From positions 372,857 to 436,856 of the forward strand of contig NW_008805063.1 of the NCBI RefSeq assembly GCF_000004825.1: a stretch of 64,000 bases of DNA, read 5' to 3'. Made by a program: the position numbers and the translations under genes. Under the pieces are notes generated by a model. The model was not told the origin of the DNA. It saw only the letters and a program-made list of their open reading frames with translations, and did not search any database. The number at the start of each line of letters is the position of its first letter. The first letter of the stretch is position 1. This DNA is from Heterostelium album PN500. Lineage: Eukaryota > Evosea > Eumycetozoa > Acytosteliales > Acytosteliaceae. Positions 32,539 to 45,295 of the stretch are shown here, in pieces.

Positions 32539-33483
32539 TTAATCTAATAGAATAAAATCATTAATATCGAAACCAGTTTGTTCGAAAAGGTAACCGTGTT
32601 GATTAGATGTAATCAATACTTGGTTATAATGGAATTTACAAGAGTGATGAGTATGTCCGAATATCCATGCTTTCAAAGCGGAACTCTCTTTAGATATCAG
32701 TGTTGATTGGTCACTGTGAAAAGCTGTGTTTTGAGGTTGACCGATGAATCTAGGGTGTGAAGTGAACTGATTCTTTGCCGGATTGCTTGGAAGTGGTGCG
32801 TGATGCGTCAGAACAATATTCTTAAAGCCAGGCGGTGTAAATTTCAATGCACCCGAAACAAATCTAACGGCTGCCTCATGTAATCTGTTGGTATCATCAA
32901 AATTTAATAATCTGACATTGTTTTTCTCTTTCTCTTTTGTTGTTTCATCTTCTACTTTATTAGTAGTAGTAGTTGTTGTTGTCTTTGTTGCTGTTGTTTC
33001 TTCTTCTTCATCATCATCACTCTTTATATAGATTCTACGATAATCATTCATTCCTGTTAATACTAGATGCGATTCGGCTTTACCTACTTTTGTCCAGAAG
33101 GTACTTCCAATGATACGATATTCATCGAGTTCAAAGATGTTGTTGTCGAGATAGACGATGTTTGTGTAGGATTGACAGAGTTGTTGAAGTTTGTTGGCAA
33201 TCTCATCCATTGTCTGAATGTAGTCTTTTTTACTGGATTTGTTGTAATATTCGTGGTTGCCAGGTACGTAGAATATTCTTTCATAGACAGGTGACACCTT
33301 TTCAAACAACTTGCCAAGTGTTTCAACAGTACCAATATCACCAGGTATTGCCAAGAAATATCTAGTATCAGCTTCTCTCTCGAATTTGAACAGGCCCTCT
33401 ATCTTTTGAAGTTGATCGCCTCCTGTACTCTCTCTAAACATCTCCAAATGTATATCTGAAACATATCTAAGTATTCTTTTCAT
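32539..33483 (-). CDS. Calcineurin-like metallophosphoesterase, copy 1
   Basis: A 314-residue single-exon protein with all metal-ligand motifs of the family: SDIHLE (residues 9-14), PGDIG, PGNHEYY, LTHHAPL and FGHTHHS. An acidic/Thr-rich insertion (about residues 155-190, including EEEE and a Thr run) separates the two halves of the domain and is absent from copy 2. Substrate is unknown; the family includes nucleotidases, phosphatases and phosphodiesterases. The adjacent gene at 33754 is a clear tandem duplicate, about half identical by eye. Confidence 0.85.
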   Translation of the reverse strand: MKRILRYVSDIHLEMFRESTGGDQLQKIEGLFKFEREADTRYFLAIPGDIGTVETLGKLFEKVSPVYERIFYVPGNHEYYNKSSKKDYIQTMDEIANKLQQLCQSYTNIVYLDNNIFELDEYRIIGSTFWTKVGKAESHLVLTGMNDYRRIYIKSDDDEEEETTATKTTTTTTTNKVEDETTKEKEKNNVRLLNFDDTNRLHEAAVRFVSGALKFTPPGFKNIVLTHHAPLPSNPAKNQFTSHPRFIGQPQNTAFHSDQSTLISKESSALKAWIFGHTHHSCKFHYNQVLITSNQHGYLFEQTGFDINDFILLD

Positions 33484-33753
33484 TTTTATTTAATATAATT
33501 TAAAATAACAAATGCTCTTTATTGTTTAAAAGTATACATTTATTAAAATAGTTTAAAAAGATATATAAAGAGGAAAAGATTACCACCATCAAACCCAAAT
33601 GTCACACTTTTCAGATTCTGAAAAACCTAAAAAGAATTCTGTTCAAAGAATATTTTTGGAATTGAAAAATAAAATATGTTTATTAAAAAAAAAAAAAAAA
33701 AGTTATTATTGAAAATTAAATAAATATTTTTATTATTTTTATAATTTTATTAA

Positions 33754-34668
33754 TTAATTAATTTGATCTAAAATAATATGTTCATTTATTTGGAATCCAA
33801 TATCTTTACTTTGATATCCAAGTTGATTAGAGGCAACCAAAACATTGTTAAAAGTGAATTTTGTGCAATAGTGAGTATGTCCAAAGATCCATATTTTGAT
33901 TTTGTTGTCTTCTGTCATCCATGCCGATTGATCGCTTTGAAATACATTGGTAATGGGAGATCCAATGTGATCTGGATTGGAAGTGTAGATTTCTTTTGAC
34001 TTATCGCTATACAGTGGTGCATGATGTGTGAGAACAACATTCTTTCCTCCCTCTGGCGTAGAATGAAGCAACTCATATATATAATGAACGGATTGCTCGT
34101 GAATCATTGTGATGTCTTTGGGTAGTACCAGTCTTTTGCCAGCGGGATTGTTGTCATCACGAATGAAAATACATCCATAGTCAGGCCATGAACTAGCGAT
34201 TCTCTGTGACTCTTCTTTACCTATCTTTGTCCAGAAAGTACTACCAATAATTCTGTATTCATCCAATTGATAATAGCCATTGTTTAGAAAAGATACATTG
34301 TCAAACTTTGAACATATCTTTTGAAGCCGATCATTGATTTCATCCATTGTCATGAAAACCTTGCCATTGTAATGGTAGAAGAACTCATGATTTCCAGGAA
34401 CGAAAAACACTCTCTCGTATACTGGCGATACTGCTTTCAAAAAAATCTCCAACATTTCGAAATTCCCAATATCTCCTGGAATAGCTAAGAAATATCTTGT
34501 ATCCTTCTGCTTTTTGAAATCATAAAGTCCATTCACACTCGACAACGATGGTAATCTCTCTAGATGTAGATCAGATGCATACCGAAGTATTCTTTTTATT
34601 TCTGATTTATCGATATTATCATTACTTTTACCAATTAATTTATTTAATAAAAACATTATTATTATCAA
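33754..34668 (-). CDS. Calcineurin-like metallophosphoesterase, copy 2
   Basis: A 304-residue single-exon protein, tandem paralogue of the gene at 32539. It keeps ASDLHLE, AIPGDIG, PGNHEFF, VLTHHAPL and IFGHTHY. A short hydrophobic/basic N-terminus (MIIIMFLLNKLIGKS) precedes the domain and could be a weak signal anchor; copy 1 lacks it. In place of the acidic insertion it has a short loop (FIRDDNNPAGKRLVLP). The spacing of 270 bases between the copies and the same strand support a local duplication. Confidence 0.85.
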   Translation of the reverse strand: MIIIMFLLNKLIGKSNDNIDKSEIKRILRYASDLHLERLPSLSSVNGLYDFKKQKDTRYFLAIPGDIGNFEMLEIFLKAVSPVYERVFFVPGNHEFFYHYNGKVFMTMDEINDRLQKICSKFDNVSFLNNGYYQLDEYRIIGSTFWTKIGKEESQRIASSWPDYGCIFIRDDNNPAGKRLVLPKDITMIHEQSVHYIYELLHSTPEGGKNVVLTHHAPLYSDKSKEIYTSNPDHIGSPITNVFQSDQSAWMTEDNKIKIWIFGHTHYCTKFTFNNVLVASNQLGYQSKDIGFQINEHIILDQIN

Positions 34669-35067
34669 ATTTTATTAAAAATATATAAATATATTTATAT
34701 CTTTTTTAAAAAGACAGTTTAGGAAAATTAGATAGACAGTTGCAATGACTTTTTTTTTTTAAAGATTCACAATTTATTAATTTAGATGTTTCTCTTGCTC
34801 TAGTTTCTCTTTCTCTTACTTTGTTGCGCTTGTCTCAGAGATGAAAATCTATAATTATGAATAGATTATCAAACTTTTGTTATTGATGAAATATTAAAAT
34901 ATTTAATTATTTTATTATAAGAACAAAACAATATTTTAATTGGTATACGTGAGGTGTAAATTTAATTTAAAAATGCAGATCATAAAATGAAGCTGCGAAA
35001 ATTCAACAAAAAAAAAATGAAATGATGTTTAAATTATGCAATTTTTTTTATTTTACATTATTAAACA
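34669..35067. promoter_or_regulatory. Divergent promoter region
   Basis: A 400-base AT-rich interval between divergent genes (phosphoesterase copy 2, minus, and the probable mitochondrial protein, plus). C/T-rich text at 34785-34840 is the only compositional change. No specific site was identified. Confidence 0.4.
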
Positions 35068-36375
35068 ATGCTAGCAAGAAGATTATTACAACTACAAAAG
35101 CAACAACAGCAATGCTGTTCATCTTTAAACATTAATAGAGTTGCATCATCATCATCATCATCATCTTTATTATTCAATCAGAGATACCATAATCAAATCA
35201 ATACACAATCATCATTCAATAATAATAATAATATTAGATACTATTCAAGTAAACAAAAACAACAACAACAAAAGGATGATATAAAGAATAAAGATAAATA
35301 TCAACAGGTAATGCATCCTGATGAATTAATGAGACAGAAACAAGAGGAAGCAGCAAAGGAGAATGAAGTCGATGATCCAGAGTCATTGGTACCGTTGGAC
35401 CCAGTTCAATTCATTACAGAGTCTGATCTTGGTGTAAAGTTTGTAATTGACGTTCCAAAGCCATTGGAAGCTGTCTCTGAGAGAATACACAAAGCCATAC
35501 AAGATAAAGACTACAGATATCTCAACCCATACACCTACCTCTTCCCAACACGTACATTCGCTCTCGACGCCGCATATTTCCCACTCAAAGTAAGAAGTAT
35601 GTTTAAATCTATGGTACCATTCAAAAGAGAGAAACTTGAAAAGAGTAAGTGTAATTAGTTTATTAATCAAAATCAAACCTTTAAACAACAACAACAACAA
35701 CAACATATATTAATATAAATATATATTCTAAAAACAAAACAAAACAAAACAAAAGGATTACTTTTAAATTTCCAGAAACTGATTTCTGCAATCGAGAACA
35801 ATGAAGTTGAAGTATTGAATAGTATGAAATTAGATGGTACTCAGATGGCAATCGAATCGTTTAGAGATGTATTCCACACGCTGAGAGCAGAGAAGATCGA
35901 TTATAAATTCTCGATTCGTGACATCCGTGTGGTGATCGACCACATCGAACCGGCACTGCCATTCTTCCAGGCGAATGCACTCTACTTTATCGACGGTGAG
36001 TTCCGTCTGCCATCGATTCTCGGTGACAAACCAATGCACATCAGTTACTACACACCGATCGTATGGCTTTCAAAGTTCCCAGAGATGACCGAGAACGACC
36101 AACGTGAACTCGAAGACATCAACTTTGACACTGAGATCGAGTGGAAACCGGCGCGTATCGAAATGGTCGGTGTAGTCCGTGAGATAGCCGACAAGAAAGT
36201 TGCTGAAATCATGGCAAGACTGAAGGATTCCTACAAGAGAATCGTTGAAGAAGCAGAGGAGCGTCAAGAACAACGTTTAGAATCAGAAAAGAATAAGTCT
36301 TCACAACAACAACAACCAAATCAATCACAACCCAAAACAAACAACAACAACAACAACAGCAACAACAAGAAATAA
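35068..36375 (+). CDS. Probable mitochondrial protein, unknown function
   Basis: Two exons, 35068-35644 and 35756-36375, with donor A|GTAAGT and acceptor AAAAG|GA, give 398 residues joined as EKLEKRLLLNFQKLISAIEN. The acceptor 20 bases further on would break the frame. The N-terminus (MLARRLLQLQKQQQQC, then Ser, Asn and RYYSSK) has the basic, acid-free character of a mitochondrial presequence with an RYYS-like cleavage site. The core (LGVKFVIDVPKPLEAVSERI, YRYLNPYTYLFPTRTFALDA, IDHIEPALPFFQANALYFID) is coding-like but matches no family I recognise. The C-terminal 60 residues are helical, charged and then Gln/Asn-rich. It could be a lineage-specific mitochondrial component. Confidence 0.75.
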
Positions 36376-39300
36376 GATAATAAGATGTTGTCAACATAAC
36401 AAAACACAATTTAAATTCCAAACATACATTCACGATATTGTGTTCGAATATAAACAAAAAACATATGTTTTTTTTTTTTCTGTAAATGAATGATCAAACA
36501 CAAAAATAAATCAATTAATCATAAAAGATATTGAGTACAATAGATCTCATTGAAAAAAGTAAAAACAACAAATTTTTGATTCATTTTTTTTTTTTTTTTG
36601 GGTTTTTGTTTTATTTTAAGTTAATTTGCACCACCCATAAAAATTTGGTCAAAGGGTTGGTACCATTTTTTTTGAAAACAGTGTCCCCAGAGACCAATTT
36701 GTGGTTTCGAAAAAAAAAAAAATAATATAAACAATCAAAAAATAACACCGAGGTAGAGCAGAACCAAAAAAGTTCTCCTTACTTTTTTTAGATTCATTTT
36801 TTTTTTGCTTTTGATTAATATTTTATTTATTTATTTATTTATTTATTGGACTTGATTAAAAAAAAAAAATCAGGTGAATAAGTGGTGTTAACAATAACAA
36901 CATCATTGTAAAATCAATAGAAACACACCACCCCATTAATAACACAACAACATTACAGCAGAGACCTCAATGGTTGTTTGAACACCATTCCGAACATTAA
37001 AAGCTTTTTCAACAAAAAAAAAGACAACTACAAATAATCAAATATTATAAGAATTTTTTTTTCTTACGACCAAAAAGTAAAGTACATTTCAGCAAGACAA
37101 CAAAAGAAGAAGTAGTAGCACAAAAAGTTTGAAATTACCAAGTTTATATAAACTAAATTCATTTGTAAAAGGTATATTTTCTTTTAAAATAATTTCATAT
37201 AATTGTATAATGAGGATATAGTAGTAGTAGTAGTTAGTATTTTTACACCTACCCAATACAACCTTCACCACACAATCAACAACAGAGTACAGACTTCTTA
37301 ATTTCACTACATCGATGAAAATATTATTAAATAGCATTTCGTTTTGTTTCGACTTTGTGGATATTGGGTCCAACAATTAAAACAAAACAACTAAATCTTT
37401 GAAAGTGTCCAACAACAATATAAAACAAACTAAACTTTAACATGGATGTTTGTTAAAATTTCCACATACCACAAAACTTTTTTAAAACAGTGTTGTTGAT
37501 TTGAAAAATAGTTTTGAGAGGTGGTGCAAACATGTTCTTAGTGGATGGTGTTAAGTTAGTTAGTTAATTGGTTACTCATTGTTGTTTTTAATTTCACAGA
37601 GTGTGTTTGTTGTTTATTACTTTTCGAAATTTGGTGTGAACTTAACTTTGCTGATGGATTGACAAGAACAATCGTTCTTCTTTGAAACGGCAAGCCGCGA
37701 ATACACTTCACTATAATACAATCAACTTATTTTAGATTTATAAGCAAACAACTATCATCATTTCTCTTAAGAGATTCATCTCTGATGTTTTAAATCACTA
37801 GTTCATCTCGATATTTGGTATTGAGAAAATAAATAAAAAATAGTTGCAAATAAAACAAAACATAAATATAAATATAAACACAATATTCTCAATTGGATTT
37901 CAACAATCTCAATTGCAAACATTAAGTAGCACACAGCACAAATACTAAATCCTGATGTGATATAATAAAGTAATATAAATATAGAGAGAGACACCAAACA
38001 ACCAAATATTTAACCAACAACAAAATAATCATCCATCCATCTATCCACCTTTTCATATATCCATCCACCTCTTTCAATTAAATATTAACAATATAAAATT
38101 GCACTCCTCTGGTATGTTTTGTATTTTATATTTTGTAACATATTTAAAATAGTAGTATTTTCTTTATCATTTTAAAAGTTTAAATTAAAAAAAATCATAC
38201 TCGTAGGTTGTTATATTAAAAGTTAAACTTTAACTTAAAGTAGAGATTGATTTTATAATAATTTGCTCGACTTAATTTCAACTACCAATTAAATTAAATA
38301 ATCCACCAACCAATAAAATAAAATAAAACTTAATAGTAAATCACTTCCTACTGAAAGTAGTTAAATTAAATACAATCAAAAATAAAAAGATTTCCTTCCA
38401 CATTTCTCCATTAAATAAACTTACCAACCAACAAAGTCATCAACAACAATAAAATCAAGTCAAATAAAATCAGTTTCAATTAACTTCAATTCCAATTAAA
38501 AAAAAAAAAAAAGAAAAACAAACCAAGCTATTACCTTAGAATTGGTTTTATTGGGTAAATAAGAAATCTTATATATTGGATTGATACTACAACTCTGTTT
38601 TTTAAAACAATAATAAGCACTTAACATCATCATTCATTAATAATCAGAGTGATTTATCATTTTGTGTTTAGTGTTTTGTTTTAGTTTGTACTGTTGTTCC
38701 CCAAAGAGTTAGTTGTGCGTGTGTGTTTTGTTTGTTGTAATCACTATTTTTTTATATATTTTTTTTTAACCATCATTAAAATCACAAAAATGTGTGTGCT
38801 TTCAGAAATCATACTGAACAGAATGATTGAAATTGAATACAAACATCGGACGACGTGTAGTAGTCAGACAGACATACAGATAAGAAGTTGTGTTGTAGAT
38901 AAATTAAAAAAGTTGGCAAATCAGAAGAACATCAAGTCCAAACCTTTTTTGATTTGTTTTTTTTTTCCTTCCACATCTTTTTGTGCGTTGCTTATTTTAT
39001 TCTCCACATCTTTTAACTTAATTTACTGGTTTTACTTTATTTTTCCAACATCTTTACAAAATCATCATCATAATCAACAATAACAACATCCATCATCATC
39101 ATCAACATCCCACAACAATTCACTTTTACTTTACTTAATTATAATCCTTCAATTAATCAGTTTAATATTTATTTGGTCAATAATTATTGTTTTTTTTATT
39201 TTTATACAACTTATTTATTTTTAGATTTTATGATGTAAAAAATAATACGAAAAAAAAAATTAACATATTTTTCCAAACAACTATATTTGCAGCATAAAAA

Positions 39301-41595
39301 TTCAAATTTAGGAGGTTTTTGTTTTTTTTTTTTTGGGTTTCTCAGATCGACCAAATTTCAAAAAGTCTTAACAATCATATGATCAACTCACTGCGACAAA
39401 CAATAACTCTTAGAAGTTAAGTCTATGTAAGTGAAACACCTAATAGTAATAATAATACAGAATAGTTTACTAGTAGTTTAGTTTAGTATAGTTTTGTTTA
39501 GTATAGTATAGTTTAGTTAGTTAGTTAAACAGATTTGATTTGTTGACAACAGTATATTAGCATTTAGTTTGTATTCTAAAAAAATAATGAATCAGTTTGT
39601 TATTTGACCATATGTTGCAAGTTTATAAGTAATTAAATCGTTATTATATATATAGTATACACTCATAATAGTATATATCAAAAAATCAAATCGAATCACA
39701 CACAACAATCAAAAACAACCCACATTCAATCAATCAAAAGAAACACACAATGCAAAACCACAAGTAAGATTTATTTCTCAAAATTAAACTTTTTAAAAAA
39801 GTTGTGATTTTCTTAAGTCATCATATTATATAAGTTGTTTTTGACATATGTGATATCACTTTTAAAATTAATTCACAACCACCTCAAAGATCTAAAAGGA
39901 TTTATTTCCAGGTGGTTTTGATTGCCATCACCACCAAAGAAAACAAAACAATATAATATGATATACTTTAATAACAGTAATGAATATTTGTATATATATA
40001 TTACTACATTAGGTATATATATTATTTATATCTCAAAAAGATCGATATTTGAATCAAAAGTTTGTTTACCACATAAATAAAGGTTGTTAGTGTTACTGTT
40101 ATCGTCGCCGTTGTTATTTTTGTTGTTTTAATAATAAATATATTCTAAATTTTATTATTAGTGCAATTGACAATCAATCAAACAATCATAATTTCCAATT
40201 TACAATATTAATTAAAACTAGTGATTTTGTAGTTTATAAATATCTATATCTATTATATTTATTCATAATTTCTATTGGATTGTTTGCTCATTGATTTTCA
40301 ATATGTCTCATTAGAAAGACATCTTTTAACACTCAATCATTTATTTAAAAACATAATAATAATAATAATAATAATATTTATTGTTTTTTTAAAAATTAAT
40401 TATCCATCGTACCAACAACAAATAATTTATATTAGTAATAATAATAATTCCTTTAGTTTTCAAGATTTCAAATTTTGACCAATAGCAAAACAAACTCTAT
40501 CTATCATATCTATATTTACTCAGTAACACTAATAATTAAATAACAATATAAATCAAGCAATATAATAATTATCATAATAATATTAGTTCACAATAATTTC
40601 AGCACAAATTTTTACTTTGTTAAAAGTAGATCTAAATTTGCATTTTCATATGCTTTTAGCGTGGAGAATCATTTTAATATAGCAAACATCGCAACAACAA
40701 TATTAATTATATAAAGATAAAAATAATAATATCCATCAATACCATATTATACATATAATACATCAACAATACAGCAACAACATCATCAATATTTTTATCA
40801 TCATCATCATCATCATCAACTGCCAATAACCACAAAACAAAAATAAATATAAATATATATAGTTGAACAATCATCACTCGTCTCATTCCTTTGAAACAAA
40901 AATAAATAAAAAAAACAAATTTGTCACACAAACCATCACCACAGTGATCAAACTTCCAACAAACACATCTCTTATTACAAAAATAACAACAGTAACAACA
41001 CCACCAACACACCAAATTGATTTATCTTTCAAAAACTAGTTTCCACCAATATTTTATTTTCGATATCACTCTACCACGCTTGTCTCTTACATCAAGTATT
41101 GAGTGTGTAGTGTTGCCTGTTTGTTTCAGTGTATCTAATGCCTAGGCATTCACAAAAACAATCGAACAAAAAATAATAATTGCAGTTTCACGAGCAATGT
41201 CAATTGGCTCTGTGGCTGTTTGATATCATCCAAACATACAGAAAAATAACAACGTATTGAGTAATATCAACAATAGTAGTGTGACACCAATAACATATTA
41301 CCATATCAAAAAAAGATAATAATAGATTTATAGTTTATATAATTACAACAATTGCCAAGTTGTTAAAATAATCAGCACCAAAACAAACAAAAAAACACTC
41401 AACTCTTAATCATCAAAAGCAATTTTAAAACAATATTATAATATAATAATCATAGTTAGTTGTTAAAATAAAAAAAAAAAATACTAAAGTTTTGTGTTTT
41501 GTTGAATTCAATCAATTCTGTTCCAGTCATTTCCAATTTCCCTCAATTTTTTTTTGTTTCCAAAAAGAAAAATAAACTTTACTAATTAAATCAAT
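36376..41595. other. 5.2 kb gene-free region upstream of the PH-LIM gene
   Basis: Unusually long for a compact dictyostelid genome. No gene was convincing. It contains CA/AAC-rich leader-like text, a DUSE-like ACCCATAA at 36633-36640 followed by a small G+C-richer patch, a 14-bp palindrome AATGCCTAGGCATT at 41137-41150, and a few short ORFs (for example MCVLSEIILNRMIEIEYKHR at about 38790 on plus). The ORF at 38790 has somewhat natural composition in its first 50 codons, then becomes low complexity; it is left as doubtful. The region may hold a long 5' leader, distal control elements or non-coding RNA. Confidence 0.5.
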
Positions 41596-44500
41596 ATGTT
41601 GGTCCAAAAAACAGTTCGTTTCAACCAAGAGAGAAATCAATATCACTACTATCAGAGATACCAAAGCAGTAGAAGAAAAAGATTTTTAAATTGTATTAAT
41701 AATAATAGTAGATCACCATCAACAAACAGCAGCATCAACAGTGATAATAATTATCAATCTAGTAAATTTAATTTAGATTATAATAATAGTTTTAATAAAT
41801 TAAAAGAAGAATTAGAATATAATAGTGATAGTAATAGTAATAATAATAATAGTATAACCAACAACAAGAATAAAATCAAAAAGGACAATCAATTCAACAA
41901 AAACAAGAAATTATCCAATAATTATCTAAGTCTCAAATTGAGACCTCTCATTTCAAAATTGACGATTTTTAAAAGACGACGTAGCTTTACAAACCCACAA
42001 AACATGGCTGAATACAAAAGTGGGCATATATACAAGTTGGGTGGTGTTGGAATTTTCAAATACCGAAGAAAATACTGGTTCGTTCTAACTCGTACTCATA
42101 TTTTATATTATGCTTCATCTGAAAAAGTAAGTTGTTAATGAAATTAAAAATATTAATTAACTATGTTATTAATCATTGTTTACTATTCAACAGAAAACAA
42201 CACCAGTAGAATCAATTTTATTAAGTGATATAAAGAATATAATATTGTTACAAAAGGAACCAGAAGTTATCCAATCTACCTATGGTTTCATAATTGAATA
42301 TACATCTTCTTCACCGACTCCATCTAGATTGGTTCTCCAAGTTTCACCGATCTCTGCTTTGGCCGACTGGGTTATTAAGATCGACGGTATTACTCATCCC
42401 GATTTCCGTTCGTTCTTGGCACAGCCAGACCGCAAGCTGCTCCTCAAGATTCTCTTTAAGAACAACATCAAGGGTGGCATTATAAAGTCGTCGGACGACG
42501 AAGAGTGGGATTACAATTCGATTGGATCGTTGTCAACAATCGTTGGAACAAGTGCTAGCGGTGAGAAGATCGATTATCACTGGGATGGTGAATGGCTTCG
42601 TAGTTCCAATCACTTTGCATCGATTGGAACCGGTCGTTTCAACGGTGTCTATCTCGCGTGGTACTTGAACGGCGTCGACATCAAGTCGCCAAACACCACC
42701 ACGGTGCGACCGGACATCACTTACTTCTGGGACGAGAAAGAGAAGGAGTACATCTCTGAACGCAAAGAGTTCACATTCAAATGGACACGTCATTTCCTGG
42801 CATCGAAATATGGTACTGGCGAGTGGATTGTTGAGGGACACGTACCACAGCCAGTGGTAATGTTCCTCCAGCTGATCAAATACAAGAGAAAGGGTGGTGA
42901 AATCAATCCATTCCCATGCAACAACGATATAAACAACGTCGACATCGCTATGAATATCAACGCTGAGGAGTTGGTGATTGCCAAACAACTGAGTTCCAAA
43001 GAAGGAAACAATGTGAGATTGTCCATTCCTGTGAATGAAACAGTCGCAGGCACACTCAATCTCCCACAATATATCAAGGGTGAGGGATTCCTCAATGTAT
43101 CGCGTGTCTTGTTCGGACAGCAATATCCTCAATCCAGTTCAGATTCACAGCAACTACACGTTCCAGCCTCTGTTTCATCACCCAATGATAACACAGACGA
43201 CGACAACTCCCCATCGTTGAGTAGCTCACTTGATTCCAACAGCTCGGAGGAAGAGAATGTTCAAGTTGGTGTCACACCAAAAGCTACAGCAGCAGCTATC
43301 GTTGTTGTTGATAGTTCACTCAATGCAAGTCAGCAACAATCGAACGACATTGAATCATCGATTGAGAAGATGACAACTACACTGGAGTTTGAAGGTCAAT
43401 ACATCAGTATCAATTTGGCTACATCGAACAATATGAATCAAACCGTTGATGATGTAGTTGCAGATGAAGATGAGGAGATAACTAAAGACGATGAAGTATA
43501 TAATAGTAGTTTGGAGAATGAATATTCAAAGAGTAGAAGAGATACACTAAAGCTATTGAACGACACCATATTTGAATCAAAGAAGATACAAAGTAGATCT
43601 TCATTGCTTGAAATTGAAAAGTTATTCAATACTCCAAAGACAGCTGCCCATGTTGAACCAGAGATTATCACAGTTAACAACTTGAATGTAGTAGAAGATC
43701 AACAACAACAACCTACAACAATCATCAAGTTGGAAGATGAACTGATAAAAGTAGATCAAGATAACAGACCTGTAGATCCATCGACTCTTGACTCAACAAG
43801 TGATATTGGAGAAGATGAAGATGAAGACATTGTCGAAGTAGAGGATAATGATATTATCATAGTTCAAGATCAACATCAACTACAAGATGTCGAAGTCGAT
43901 GAACTCTCTGAAACATCAACGGTATCAACAACATCTGAATCTACGGCTACCGATTTCTCAGAGTTGAGAGTTTCAACACCGCTGAGTAGTAGTAATACTC
44001 CACATCGTCAGAGCTCAGCATCACCGACCACCATCTCATTCAGTGAACTTCGTAACTCACTTACACCAACTAAGGATATATTAGTTGATAGTTTTACACT
44101 GTATAACAACAACCTTTCGTCGTTGACGTCGTCACCCAACATTCTGCTGTCACCGCGAACATCGAACTTCCCAAGTACGCCACTCGGCTCCGTTATCGGA
44201 CCGACACCAAGCGAGCAAGGCTCCTACAAATCAAAGCGTATGCCACTGGTGAAATCATCGTCAAGCGATCACGTAGTTTCTATAGTCGACAACATTGCAT
44301 CGTCATCGAAGCAGATTCGTCAAACATTCTGTCTCGCTTGCAACCAGCCTATCTTTGGTCATATGATTATCGCACTCGGTAGCAGCTATCACCGTGACTG
44401 TTTCAAATGCCACAAATGTCGACAAGAACTAGGTACAAAAACATTCTATCGACAAGGTTTAATAAGTTCAACTGATAGTAATAATAATAATGAATCAATA

Positions 44501-45073
44501 ATCAATAATAATACACCTAATTTATATTCATCATCATCAAACAACATAACTACAACAACTACAACAACAACAACTTCTAATAGCAATAATAATATGACAC
44601 CATTGTTATTAGATTTATTATCTGTATCGAATGAACCATATTCACCATTGTCATCGAGTTCCATTAGTTCACCATTGCTAGGTTCAACATCGCCCAATCC
44701 AACTACTAAACAACTGCTACCTAAATATCTTTGTGAAACATGTTTCAATGACGTTTGTCCTGTTTGCCCGTCATGTAATGCCAATGTTATGTACAGATGT
44801 GTGAATGCCCTTGGTAAAAAGTGGCACACCGATCATTTCACTTGCAAAGAATGTAGCCAAGCATTGGTTGGTAAGAGTTTCTTTGAGGTCGACGGTCAAC
44901 CTTATTGTGTTGCCGATTACAACAGAATCTTTAACAATAGCAACAACAACAACAACAACAACGACAATAATAATAACAACAACAACAATTGTATTATAAA
45001 TTTAAATAACAACAACAACAATAATATTGATAAAAATAACAACAATACAAATGATACATCATTGATATCATAA
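41596..45073 (+). CDS. PH-domain and LIM-domain protein
   Basis: Two exons, 41596-42126 and 42194-45073 (phase-0 GTAAGT...CAACAG intron), give 1136 residues. A low-complexity Asn/Lys head (about 130 residues) precedes a PH domain that spans the intron (YKSGHIYKLGGVGIFKYRRK and YWFVLTRTHILYYA, then ESILLSDIKNIILLQ and a final ALADWVIKIDGI helix). A C2-like or other beta-rich region follows (about 240-470), then a long Ser/Thr/acidic linker and two LIM domains near the end (CLACNQPIFGHMIIALGSSY with H-x2-C-x2-C-x2-C; CPSCNANVMYRCVNALGKKW). The first LIM domain is split by about 85 residues of Ser/Asn/Thr before its last Cys pair. It is probably a cortical/cytoskeletal scaffold, binding phosphoinositides via PH; this is inference. 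Confidence 0.85.
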
Positions 45074-45295
45074 CCAACAACAACAACCCAAAATTAATGT
45101 AAATAAAATGATTTTAATCAGTTTACTATATTTATTTATTTATTTAGTTTATATAAATGTTAAACTTTTATCATTGTTTCTTTAATGTTTCCAATTTTTT
45201 TTCCGTTGAAGAAAAAGAAAATTTGCATTTTGGGAATATGATTTGAACATAATTTTGTCTTAATAGTAATAGCATTAAAATTTATATATTATAAG

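Noticed and set aside
35776-36375. Alternative exon 2 start of the mitochondrial protein at TTTCCAG
   Set aside because: This acceptor has a better pyrimidine tract, but joining it to the exon 1 donor breaks the reading frame, whereas the acceptor at 35755 keeps it.
37089-37376. 95-codon minus-strand ORF
   Set aside because: Consists largely of Tyr, Ile and Leu runs read from simple repeats, with a non-ATG start. A 29-codon stretch from an internal ATG ends at a donor-like GTAGGT, but no partner exon was found.
38694-39083. 129-codon plus-strand ORF in the 5.2 kb gap
   Set aside because: It starts at TTG, is hydrophobic and T-run-driven in its second half, and has no recognised domain; only the middle 50 codons look natural.
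40707-41015. Cys/Phe-rich minus-strand ORF
   Set aside because: Reverse complement of CAA/ACA/ATC-rich leader text; no protein-like pattern.
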